From: Prevotella sp.
GTDB lineage: Bacteria; Bacteroidota; Bacteroidia; Bacteroidales; Bacteroidaceae
NCBI GenBank assembly: GCA_017475005.1
Contig: JAFVGI010000044.1
Coordinates: 1-49,000 of the forward strand
Direction: 5' to 3'
Length of the DNA stretch: 49,000 nucleotides
Part shown: piece by piece, positions 26,467-34,411 of the stretch
Position numbering within the stretch: position 1 is the stretch's first letter
How the letters are laid out: each line of letters begins with the position of its first letter
Made by a program: the position numbers and the translations under genes
The notes under the pieces: generated by a model
Seen by the model: only the letters and a program-made list of their open reading frames with translations
The model's database searches: none
Told to the model about the DNA's origin: nothing

Positions 26467-27693
26467 TTATTTGTCTTTCTTTATTGCAATGTCAACGCCA
26501 ACCAGCTTCTGGTCTCTTGCGAAAGCAGAGCGGAATTTCATAGCGCGGACGCAGATTACTATTGCTAAAGCCACGATTGCTGCCAGCACGATGTAGCTTA
26601 TGTACTGTATTCCTGTGATGTTGAATGCAACACATACAGTCATCAATACCAGATTGCACAGTGCTACTGGCATGAGGTATTTCCATTCCAGTGTCAGTAT
26701 CTGGTCGATACGCAGACGTGGGAAAGTCCATTTTACCCACATCAGCAGCCATACTATTGCAAATGCTTTACCCAAGAACCATACTATGCCTGGGATGTAA
26801 TCCATCACGGCATCAAATTCTGCTATGCCAATGTGTATAGGACACCATCCGCCGAGGAATACCAGACTTGTTATTCCGGATACGATGAAAAGGTTCAGGA
26901 ATTCTGCAAGATAGTAAAATCCGAATCCCATACCAGAATATTCTGTGTGATATCCGGCTGTAAGCTCTGACTCTGCTTCAGCAAGGTCGAAAGGACCACG
27001 GTTAGCCTCTGCGTTACCGGCTACAAGGAAAATCAAGAAAGCAATTATTGCAGGAACATGTCCCTGGAATATAAGCCATCCGAAAGGACCTGTCTGTGCC
27101 TCTACGATACCGCTCACCTGCATCGTTCCAGTCAGGATACATGCTGTGATGAGACAAAGTCCCAGAGACATTTCGTATGAAATCATCTGAACAGCGCCAC
27201 GCATAGCAGATACAACGCCATACTTGTTGTTTGATGACCATCCTGCAAGGAATATACCTACAACACCGATAGCACTTAGTGCAGTATATAGGAATATACC
27301 CACATTAAAATCTAATACTATAGCACCCTTGTTCCAAGGCAGGAATGCAAAAGCGCCTATAGAACCCATGATGACGAGTATTGGAGCCAGAGCATAAAGC
27401 AGTTTGTCGGCCTTGTCAACAAAGAAAATCTCCTTTATGAGCATCTTGAGAACATCGGCAAATACCTGCAACAGTCCCCAAGGACCAACACGCATAGGGC
27501 CTAAACGACATTGGAAGTATGCACACACCTTACGCTCCATGAATATCAGCGCAATTGCAAGGAGTGCATAGCCAACTATTATCAGCAGACCAACGACGAT
27601 ACACTCAATAAGTATAGTAAGCCATTCAGGGCATCCAATGAGGTTCATCAGCAGGTCATGAAACCATGTTGAAATTATTGAAAAGTCAAACAT
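26467..27693 (-). CDS. nuoH: NADH-quinone oxidoreductase subunit H
   Basis: This 408-residue subunit forms part of the quinone chamber. Conserved loops are present: ERKVCAYFQCRLGPMRVGPWGLLQ, then DVLKMLIKEIF, and RGPFDLAEAESELTAGYHTEYSGM. It is somewhat longer than E. coli NuoH. Confidence 0.95.
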   Translation of the reverse strand: MFDFSIISTWFHDLLMNLIGCPEWLTILIECIVVGLLIIVGYALLAIALIFMERKVCAYFQCRLGPMRVGPWGLLQVFADVLKMLIKEIFFVDKADKLLYALAPILVIMGSIGAFAFLPWNKGAIVLDFNVGIFLYTALSAIGVVGIFLAGWSSNNKYGVVSAMRGAVQMISYEMSLGLCLITACILTGTMQVSGIVEAQTGPFGWLIFQGHVPAIIAFLIFLVAGNAEANRGPFDLAEAESELTAGYHTEYSGMGFGFYYLAEFLNLFIVSGITSLVFLGGWCPIHIGIAEFDAVMDYIPGIVWFLGKAFAIVWLLMWVKWTFPRLRIDQILTLEWKYLMPVALCNLVLMTVCVAFNITGIQYISYIVLAAIVALAIVICVRAMKFRSAFARDQKLVGVDIAIKKDK

Positions 27694-27722
27694 AACTATA
27701 GTTATATAAATAAGGTGTGTGA

Positions 27723-29312
27723 TTATCTGTCAATATCAGGGATAATATAATCCAGTCCTGCACCAACTGCAATGAGGTCTGCAATCTTTGTTCCTTGCAG
27801 CATCTCGTCAAGTGCGGCAACAAGTGTTAGGGCCATCGGACGGAACTTCATGCGGAAAGGCGACTTGTCGCCTCTTGAATCCAGATAAACACCGAATTCT
27901 CCACTTGTTCCTTCTACAGCATAGTACCACTGACCTTCCGGACATTTGATGATTGGCTTCTGCTTGATGTAGTATTCACCCTCTGGTATATTGTCAATGA
28001 GCTGCTCTATGATACGCAGAGACTGCTCTATCTCCTTCACGCGGAGGTAATAACGGTCCTGTGCGTCGCAGCCGTCGAGTACTACCTGATCCCAGTCAAC
28101 CTTGTCATATACGCCGTAAGGATAGTTCTTACGCATGTCGTTTGCCCACTGTGAGGCACGACCGTTAGAACCGCTGATACCGTAGCTGATACACTGTTCC
28201 TTGGTGAATACACCGACACCTTCAAGACGCTGATGTGTTATGACGTTGTCACCGAAGACCTTGACATACTCGTCAAGCTTTGGACGCAGGTATTCTATCA
28301 GTTTCTTGCAGTTCTCCTGGAAGTTAGGATCTATATCATCCTGCAGTCCGCCGATACGGTAGTAGTTCTGTATCAGACGTCCGCCTGTTGTCTCTTCCAT
28401 TACGTTTAGCACATACTCACGGTCGCGCATGCAGAAGAGGAATGCAGTCAGGGCACCCAGGTCCTGTGCATAGCAACCCAGATACAGCAGGTGACCGTCA
28501 ATACGCTGCAGCTCATCCATAATAGTACGGATAGTCTTGATGCGGTCGTTGAGCTCTATTCCGAGAGCCTCCTCAATGACACCTACCAAAGCGTGGCGGT
28601 TCATCATAGCAGAGAGGTAGTTCATACGGTCTGTCATAGCCAAAGTTTGAGGATATGTCATCTCTTCGGCCATTTTCTCGATGCCTCTATGGATGTAACC
28701 AAGATGTGGATAAATCTTTTTTACGGTTTCTCCATCAAGAATAGTCTCCAGACGCAACACACCGTGTGTTGATGGGTGCTGAGGACCGATATTCATCACA
28801 AAATCGCCCTCCTTGAAGAGTGGGTGAGTGGTGGTTACCACTTTGCCGTTGGCGTCAAGATTGTACTCTGTTGTGGTAGAAACCTCTGTGTCGTCTTCCA
28901 GTGAGTATTCTTCTGATGCAACAAAATCCTTGCGGAAAGGATAGCCCTTGAAGTCGTTTCTCAAGAACAGACGACGCATATCTTTATTACCGAGGAAACG
29001 GATGCCGTAGAAGTCGTAAACTTCTCGTTCCAACATCTCTGCGCACTTGTACAAACTGCTGATAGACTGAATGTAATAATTTCCATCTATCTTCTCAGCC
29101 ATTGTCTTTGTGCTGATTCTCTCGTGTGTCTGGGTGTTTTCAAGAATGTAAATACAACCCAGAGAATATTCGTCTTTGTTTTCTTCACCCTCGGCGGTAC
29201 CGAAGTCCTCACCGACGATGGTTACGAGATAGTCAAAATTCTTCTCGTTCTTCAGTTTTGTCATCTCAGAGGCGAACTCACGAAATGAAAATTCTATCGG
29301 ATTTAGTTTCAT
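27723..29312 (-). CDS. nuoCD: NADH-quinone oxidoreductase fused subunits C/D
   Basis: This 529-residue fusion has an N-terminal NuoC (30 kDa) domain at residues 1-140, with DFYGIRFLGNKDMRRLFLRNDFKGYPFRKDF, and a NuoD (49 kDa) domain from about 165, with GPQHPSTHGVLRLETILDGE and YPHLGYIHRGIEKMAE. The D part lines the quinone site together with NuoB. Fused nuoCD is common in Bacteroidetes. Confidence 0.96.
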   Translation of the reverse strand: MKLNPIEFSFREFASEMTKLKNEKNFDYLVTIVGEDFGTAEGEENKDEYSLGCIYILENTQTHERISTKTMAEKIDGNYYIQSISSLYKCAEMLEREVYDFYGIRFLGNKDMRRLFLRNDFKGYPFRKDFVASEEYSLEDDTEVSTTTEYNLDANGKVVTTTHPLFKEGDFVMNIGPQHPSTHGVLRLETILDGETVKKIYPHLGYIHRGIEKMAEEMTYPQTLAMTDRMNYLSAMMNRHALVGVIEEALGIELNDRIKTIRTIMDELQRIDGHLLYLGCYAQDLGALTAFLFCMRDREYVLNVMEETTGGRLIQNYYRIGGLQDDIDPNFQENCKKLIEYLRPKLDEYVKVFGDNVITHQRLEGVGVFTKEQCISYGISGSNGRASQWANDMRKNYPYGVYDKVDWDQVVLDGCDAQDRYYLRVKEIEQSLRIIEQLIDNIPEGEYYIKQKPIIKCPEGQWYYAVEGTSGEFGVYLDSRGDKSPFRMKFRPMALTLVAALDEMLQGTKIADLIAVGAGLDYIIPDIDR

Positions 29313-29329
29313 TGTTTTTGCCTCCTTGA

Positions 29330-30016
29330 TTATTTGAATGTATCGTTAATTTCTTTTTTCACAAAGTCTTTCACCTCACCGGCGGTCTTCTTCATCTCGT
29401 TGATGAAGTTCTTTGGTATGTCAGTGATAACGAGTGGGTTAGGGTTATCCTCCTTGTGGTTCACACCACCGAAGAATTTCTCGACCTTCACCTTTCTCTG
29501 CAACTGCATCATACCATACAGAATTGCTTCCGGACGTGGAGGACAGCCTGGTATGTAAACATCTACTGGCAGGAATTCGTCGATGCCTTTTACAACGTGG
29601 TAGCTCTTTTTGAACGGACCACCGCTGATAGCACATCCTCCTACAGCAATGACATATTTTGGCGTAGCCATTTCGTCATACAGACGCTTGAGCACAGGAG
29701 CCATCTTGTGAGTGATAGTACCGGCACACATTATCAGGTCTGCCTGACGTGGACTGTTTCTGGTTACCTCAAAACCGAAACGGGCAAAGTCGTAACGTGC
29801 ACATCCGCAAGCCATGAACTCAATACCGCAACATGATGTGGCAAAGGTCAGTGACCAAAGTGAATTGCTGCGTCCCCAGTTGATAAGAGAATCTAAATTA
29901 CCTACAATAAGGTTTACTCCGTTTTCGTTGAGTTCGTTGATGAGCGACTCTAACGTTTCATTGTCTTTCCATTCGTTGTATGGAATATTCTTGATACTAG
30001 GCTTCCTTATTTCCAT
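29330..30016 (-). CDS. nuoB: NADH-quinone oxidoreductase subunit B
   Basis: This subunit holds cluster N2 next to the quinone site. The ligand cysteines appear as [21 protein letters not shown] and [12 protein letters not shown] chose ATG 30016 (start [12 protein letters not shown], 228 residues), which overlaps the nuoA end; an ATG seven codons upstream at 30037 is also open. Confidence 0.94.
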   Translation of the reverse strand: MEIRKPSIKNIPYNEWKDNETLESLINELNENGVNLIVGNLDSLINWGRSNSLWSLTFATSCCGIEFMACGCARYDFARFGFEVTRNSPRQADLIMCAGTITHKMAPVLKRLYDEMATPKYVIAVGGCAISGGPFKKSYHVVKGIDEFLPVDVYIPGCPPRPEAILYGMMQLQRKVKVEKFFGGVNHKEDNPNPLVITDIPKNFINEMKKTAGEVKDFVKKEINDTFK

Positions 30017-30357
30017 TCCAACGCTCCTTTCCGCCATGCATAAGCAAGACCAAATACTAATACTAGCATGAAGAAGCCGATAGAAGCTAATGCCATCACG
30101 CCAAATTTGTTAACAACAACTGCCCATGGGTACAGGAATACAGTCTCTACGTCGAACATCAGGAAGAGTAGGGCAAATAGGTAATAACCTACATGCATCG
30201 TCAGCCATGACGTGCCGCGAGTAGGTATACCACACTCAAAAGGCTCACCCTTCACTGGTGCATACGTACGAGGACCAAGAAGCTTGGCCATGATGTATGC
30301 CGCAACAACCAGAAAAACAGCTGTTATGATTACGGTAATAAACAGAGTGAAATACAT
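30007..30357 (-). CDS. nuoA: NADH-quinone oxidoreductase subunit A
   Basis: This 116-residue, three-helix subunit has the conserved loop [40 protein letters not shown]. It is the first gene of a run of 17 minus-strand genes reaching to 12899. A consensus promoter lies 33 bases upstream. nuoE, nuoF and nuoG are absent, as in many Bacteroidetes, so the electron donor is probably not NADH through NuoF. Confidence 0.95.
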   Translation of the reverse strand: MYFTLFITVIITAVFLVVAAYIMAKLLGPRTYAPVKGEPFECGIPTRGTSWLTMHVGYYLFALLFLMFDVETVFLYPWAVVVNKFGVMALASIGFFMLVLVFGLAYAWRKGALEWK

Positions 30358-30389
30358 ACTTATTTTTAAAAATGTTTAAATTTCGCGTG

Positions 30390-30420
30390 CAAAGGTAATA
30401 AAAATCCTTGAAATAACAAA
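30390..30420 (-). promoter_or_regulatory. Promoter of the nuo gene run
   Basis: On the minus strand TTTG (30420-30417), a 19-base spacer and TACCTTTG (30397-30390) stand 33 bases before the nuoA ATG. It is the only clear promoter I see for the 17 genes that follow. Confidence 0.8.
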
Positions 30421-30492
30421 ATAATTAGTTTAAAATAATTATTATGGCACGTAAATTGCATCATTACTTGATAAAAATATTTTCACTTTTTA

Positions 30493-30500
30493 TATTTTTG
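30493..30500 (+). promoter_or_regulatory. -7 element for the CobW-like GTPase gene
   Basis: TATTTTTG ends only 8 bases before the ATG at 30509. With the usual few bases from -7 element to transcription start, the mRNA would begin at or next to the start codon. Confidence 0.55.
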
Positions 30501-30508
30501 CACGCGTT

Positions 30509-31846
30509 ATGAATAGATATGAAGTTCCAGTTTTACTTTTGACAGGTTATTTGGGAAGTGGGAAGACAACACTTCTCAATCGTGTTCTGAATAATGAAAA
30601 GGGTATTAAGTTTGCCGTCATCGTCAATGATATCGGTGAGGTGAATATCGATGCCGACCTTATTGAGAAGGGTGGAGTAGTGGATAAACAGGATGATTCC
30701 CTTGTTGCCCTGCAGAATGGGTGTATCTGCTGTACCCTTAAGATGGACCTCGTCCAGCAACTCAGCGATATCGTTAAGCTCCAGAAGTTTGACTATATCG
30801 TTATCGAGGCCAGTGGCATCTGTGAGCCGGCACCTATTGCACAGACTATATACTCTATCCCAAGTATGGGTGACCAGTTCTGCCAGGGTGGCATACCTCG
30901 CCTGGATTGTATCGTGACAGTCGTTGATGCTCTTCGCATGAAGGACGAATTCGGCTGCGGCAAGTCGCTGCTTGGAGCAAAGCGCGATGAAGAGGATATA
31001 GAAAATCTCGTTATTCAGCAGATAGAGTTCTGTAATATCATTCTTCTGAACAAAGCCTCAGAGGTTACTCCTAGTGAGCTGCAGCGTGTTACGGAGATTG
31101 TTCGCGCTATTCAGCCAAAGGCAGAGATAATTCCTTGTGACTATGGTGATGTGGACTTCGAGAAGATTCTTGGCACAGGTATGTTCGACTTTGATTCTGT
31201 TGCCACTTCTGCAGCATGGATTTCTGAAATAGAAAAACATGACCCGCATAAGGATGACGAAAGCGAAAGCCAAAACGAAAACCAAAACGAAAACGAAGAC
31301 CACGACGAACACGAACATCACCACCATCATGAACATGAGCATGAGCATCATCACCATCATCACGACCATGATGAGCATGATGAGCATTGTGAGTCGCATC
31401 ATGGCGGTGAATGTACCTGCGGACATCATCACCATCATCATAATGAAGAGACAGGCGAAGCAGAGGAATATGGCATAGGAACCTATGTGTACTATGCTCG
31501 TCGTCCGTTTGATATTGTTCAGTTTGATGATTTCGTGGCCCGCAAATGGCCAAAAAATATCATTCGTGCCAAAGGTCTGTGCTGGTTTGTTGACCAGCCG
31601 CATCTGTGTTATATCTTTGAGCAGGCAGGCCGTCAGGTTAAGCTTGAGAATGCCGGACAGTGGTATGCTACGATGCCTGAGGCAGAGTTGAAGCAGTTCC
31701 GTATTGACAACCCTGGTGTAAACCGTGATTGGGATGAACAGTATGGTGACCGTATGCAGAAGTTGGTATTTATTGGTCAGAAACTCGACAAAGCAGCTAT
31801 TAAGAAAGAACTTGACAGTTGCCTGGTCGATTGGAAAGAGGACTAA
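30509..31846 (+). CDS. COG0523 / CobW-type GTPase with histidine-rich metal-binding region
   Basis: This 445-residue G3E-family GTPase is a putative metal chaperone. The Walker A GYLGSGKTTLLNRVL is at residues about 13-27, the metal-binding CxCC motif GCICC at about 71-75, and the guanine motif LLNKAS near 181. A segment at about residues 268-312 is extremely rich in histidine (clusters of up to six, mixed with Asp, Glu and a GECTCGH stretch), typical of zinc or other metal storage tails. The CobW C-terminal domain follows, with FDIVQFDDFVARKWPKNIIRAKGLCWF. No Zur-like operator is obvious upstream. It is divergent from nuoA. Confidence 0.92.
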   Translation: MNRYEVPVLLLTGYLGSGKTTLLNRVLNNEKGIKFAVIVNDIGEVNIDADLIEKGGVVDKQDDSLVALQNGCICCTLKMDLVQQLSDIVKLQKFDYIVIEASGICEPAPIAQTIYSIPSMGDQFCQGGIPRLDCIVTVVDALRMKDEFGCGKSLLGAKRDEEDIENLVIQQIEFCNIILLNKASEVTPSELQRVTEIVRAIQPKAEIIPCDYGDVDFEKILGTGMFDFDSVATSAAWISEIEKHDPHKDDESESQNENQNENEDHDEHEHHHHHEHEHEHHHHHHDHDEHDEHCESHHGGECTCGHHHHHHNEETGEAEEYGIGTYVYYARRPFDIVQFDDFVARKWPKNIIRAKGLCWFVDQPHLCYIFEQAGRQVKLENAGQWYATMPEAELKQFRIDNPGVNRDWDEQYGDRMQKLVFIGQKLDKAAIKKELDSCLVDWKED

Positions 31847-31850
31847 TCTC

Positions 31851-31880
31851 AATAACCGCTAACCGATAACCGCTAACCAT
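31851..31880. repeat. Intergenic TAACCGCTAACCGATAACCG repeat
   Basis: Four tandem 7-base units (ataaccg, ctaaccg, ataaccg, ctaacca) stand between the GTPase stop and the hydrolase start. They belong to the same family as other gaps in the window. Confidence 0.8.
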
Positions 31881-31885
31881 TGATT

Positions 31886-32815
31886 ATGCGAAAAGTTGTC
31901 ATTTGTTTTTTAGTTGCTTTTGCAATATTGATAGTCGTTCTGATTGGTGGCAGCTTTTATATGTTGCAGTATTCTTTGGGGCCTAATCCTAACAGATTAG
32001 ATACAGAAGGAGCTTACAAAGAACTTTTTGCGAACTATCCGGAAACCATTGAGTGGATGGATAGTTTGCGTCGTATTGATGCCCTGCATGATACCGTTCT
32101 TAATATGCCGCAAGGTTATAAGTGTCATGCTTACTACATCTTAACAGGCAGCAAACGTACAGCCCTCGTTATTCACGGGTGGCGTGATGTGCCAATAAAA
32201 TTCTTCTATCTGGCACGCATCTATGAAAAAGAATTTGGCTATAATGTCATAATTCCTGATGTCTATGCACACGGAAAGAGTGATGGTGACATGATACGGA
32301 TGGGGTGGCTCGACAGGCTTGATATGCTTCGTTGGATGGAAACCTTCAAGACGGATACTATGGTGGTGCATGGCGTCTCTATGGGCGGTGCAACGACAAT
32401 GATGCTTTCCGGTGTGACAATGCCTTCCGGCATCAAGGATGTCAGGTTCGTTGATGACTGTGGATATACCAGCGTATGGGACGAGTTTGCCGGTGAGTTG
32501 AAAAATCAGTTTGGTCTGCCGGAATTCCCTCTTATGTACACCACCAGTCTGTTGTGTCGTCTGATGTACGGTTGGAGTTTTGATGAGGCTTCGTCAATAA
32601 ATCAGATAAAAAAATGTCGCTATCCTATGCTTTTCATTCATGGGGACAGCGACACCTTTGTACCTACCGAGATGGTTTATCGTCTATTTGCAGCAAAGCG
32701 AGGACCGAAAGAGCTCTGGATAACAAAGAATACGGACCACGCCTGCTCTTATTTTAATCACAGGGAGGACTATATCCATCACCTGAAGAAATTCATTAGC
32801 ACCAAGTTTAAATAG
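31886..32815 (+). CDS. Alpha/beta hydrolase, membrane-anchored
   Basis: This 309-residue protein has an N-terminal hydrophobic anchor (residues about 4-26). The alpha/beta hydrolase motifs are intact: the oxyanion region VIHGWRD, the nucleophile elbow VHGVSMGG (serine about residue 167), the acid in FIHGDSDTFVP and the histidine in NTDHACSY. The family often has esterase or peptidase activity; the substrate cannot be told. ATG 31886 is preferred to the in-frame TTG two codons earlier. It is likely co-transcribed with the GTPase gene. The gene ends 2 bases from the stop of the convergent aldo/keto reductase. Confidence 0.88.
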   Translation: MRKVVICFLVAFAILIVVLIGGSFYMLQYSLGPNPNRLDTEGAYKELFANYPETIEWMDSLRRIDALHDTVLNMPQGYKCHAYYILTGSKRTALVIHGWRDVPIKFFYLARIYEKEFGYNVIIPDVYAHGKSDGDMIRMGWLDRLDMLRWMETFKTDTMVVHGVSMGGATTMMLSGVTMPSGIKDVRFVDDCGYTSVWDEFAGELKNQFGLPEFPLMYTTSLLCRLMYGWSFDEASSINQIKKCRYPMLFIHGDSDTFVPTEMVYRLFAAKRGPKELWITKNTDHACSYFNHREDYIHHLKKFISTKFK

Positions 32816-32817
32816 AG

Positions 32818-34176
32818 TTATTTTCTCAGTAATCCAACGATGCGTGACAACTGGTTTGGTATTCTAATCTGCTGCGGACATTTCGGCAGGCATTCTTCGC
32901 AGTCCATACACTGGTTGGCACGAGCCTCTACAGGTATTGCTTCGAGATACTCTGCAATGAATTTATCCTTCATCTCACCATAGTTTGCCGCATCCTTATC
33001 AGGCAGCGGTAGCAGGTGGTTGTTTACGGCATTGTTGTGGAAACTGAAGTTACCCGGGATATTCACGCCATAAGGGCACGGCATGCAGTATTCGCATGTG
33101 GTACACGGTATTGTGGGATATCCTGCCATCTGGTCCGCAATCTTCTCCAGCAGTTTGTTCTCTGCTTCCGTGCAAGGCTCCAGCGGCGAGAAAGTCTTTA
33201 TGTTATCAATAAGGTGATCCATGCGGTTCATGCCTGAGAGCGTTGTCAGGACGTTAGGGTAGGAACCAACCCATCTGAAGGCCCATCGTGCCGTGCTGTC
33301 ATCGGGACGCACTGCCTTCAGCTGGTCTGTCAGCTCCTGTGCCATCCTTCCGAAAGCACCGCCGCGAAGAGGTTCCATGATGACACACTGCACACCCATC
33401 TTCTCGCATTTGTCATAAAGATACTCCGCATCAGCATCATGGCGACGTCCCTGTCTCAGGGAGGCATGACGCCAATCGAGGAAGTTCATCTGTATCTGCA
33501 CAAAGTCCCATTTGTATTCATCCTGTCTGTCCAGCAGCCAGTCGAAATCACGTACATCGCCGTGATATGAGAAACCGAGGTGCTTTATGCGTCCCGCCTC
33601 TCGTTCCTTCAGCAGGAAGTCAAGTATTCCGTTGTCAAGGAAACGTCCCTTCAGCGAATCCATTCCACCACCGATGCTGTGCAGCAGGTAGTAGTCAATG
33701 TAATCCACCTTCAGCCGTTCCAGCGACTTCTCATAGAGAGCCTTAGAGGCATCGAACGACCACAGCCTGCCATTCTGGTTCGACATCTTCGTGGCGATAT
33801 AGTATTTGTCACGCGGATAGCGGCTGAGAGCTTCGCCTGTCAGCACCTCCGACTGTCCGCCCATATACATCGGGGCAGTATCAAAATAGTTCACACCGTG
33901 ACTGATGGCATAATCCACCAGCTCGTTGACAGCAGCCTGGTCGTTAGGCAGACGCATCATTCCGAAACCAAGTAGCGAGATGTGCTCTCCCGAATTGTGC
34001 TGCACGCGATAGGTCATAGCATTGTTCGGTGCATCACCAGTCTTTGCGGATTTGTCACTTAACAACGGATTTGCCAGACTTCGTATTGGGTCCAGGCCCA
34101 TCATCACCACTGCCGAACCGGCACCTATTCCGAGGCGCTTCAGAAATTCTCGTCTGTCCAGATTCTTTTTTGCCAT
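32818..34176 (-). CDS. Tat-exported aldo/keto reductase with C-terminal ferredoxin domain
   Basis: This 452-residue protein begins with a twin-arginine signal (DRREFLKRLG followed by a hydrophobic stretch), implying export folded. The aldo/keto reductase barrel shows the catalytic set: Asp and Tyr in YFDTAPMYMG, Lys in ATKMSN, and His in YYLLHSIGG. After residue 355 come two iron-sulfur motifs, CTTCEYCMPCP and CMDCEECLPKCP. Such fusions are common in Bacteroidetes; the substrate is unknown. ATG 34176 is chosen to place the Tat motif near the N-terminus; the open frame extends 21 codons further upstream across the promoter. Confidence 0.9.
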   Translation of the reverse strand: MAKKNLDRREFLKRLGIGAGSAVVMMGLDPIRSLANPLLSDKSAKTGDAPNNAMTYRVQHNSGEHISLLGFGMMRLPNDQAAVNELVDYAISHGVNYFDTAPMYMGGQSEVLTGEALSRYPRDKYYIATKMSNQNGRLWSFDASKALYEKSLERLKVDYIDYYLLHSIGGGMDSLKGRFLDNGILDFLLKEREAGRIKHLGFSYHGDVRDFDWLLDRQDEYKWDFVQIQMNFLDWRHASLRQGRRHDADAEYLYDKCEKMGVQCVIMEPLRGGAFGRMAQELTDQLKAVRPDDSTARWAFRWVGSYPNVLTTLSGMNRMDHLIDNIKTFSPLEPCTEAENKLLEKIADQMAGYPTIPCTTCEYCMPCPYGVNIPGNFSFHNNAVNNHLLPLPDKDAANYGEMKDKFIAEYLEAIPVEARANQCMDCEECLPKCPQQIRIPNQLSRIVGLLRK

Positions 34177-34205
34177 AACTATGTATAGGTTAGATTTTTC
34201 GCAGA

Positions 34206-34213
34206 CAAATTTA
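34206..34213 (-). promoter_or_regulatory. -7 element for the aldo/keto reductase gene
   Basis: TAAATTTG on the minus strand matches TAnnTTTG, 29 bases before the ATG at 34176. Confidence 0.55.
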
Positions 34214-34348
34214 CGAAATAAGATGATAACAACCAACAATCATTGAAAAAAAATAGCATTTTGTTCCATTTTTTGTGACAATTTCAATTGTTTTATTCAC
34301 TTATCCCGCAGTTTTGCTATAGCGAAATTCCTCTTTTTTGACGTTTTT

Positions 34349-34380
34349 CTTGCATTATTAACATATTATTTATAAATTTG
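34349..34380 (+). promoter_or_regulatory. Promoter for the 1947-residue surface protein gene
   Basis: CTTG (34349-34352), a 20-base spacer and TAAATTTG (34373-34380) are followed by the ATG at 34412. Confidence 0.65.
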
Positions 34381-34411
34381 TCCCCAGAAACCATAAAACT
34401 AACCCTATACA

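Noticed and set aside
31058-31852. Long minus-strand open frame opposite the CobW-like GTPase gene
   Set aside because: It is the antisense shadow of a strongly supported gene; its methionine- and valine-rich middle is only the reverse of the CAT/CAC histidine repeat.
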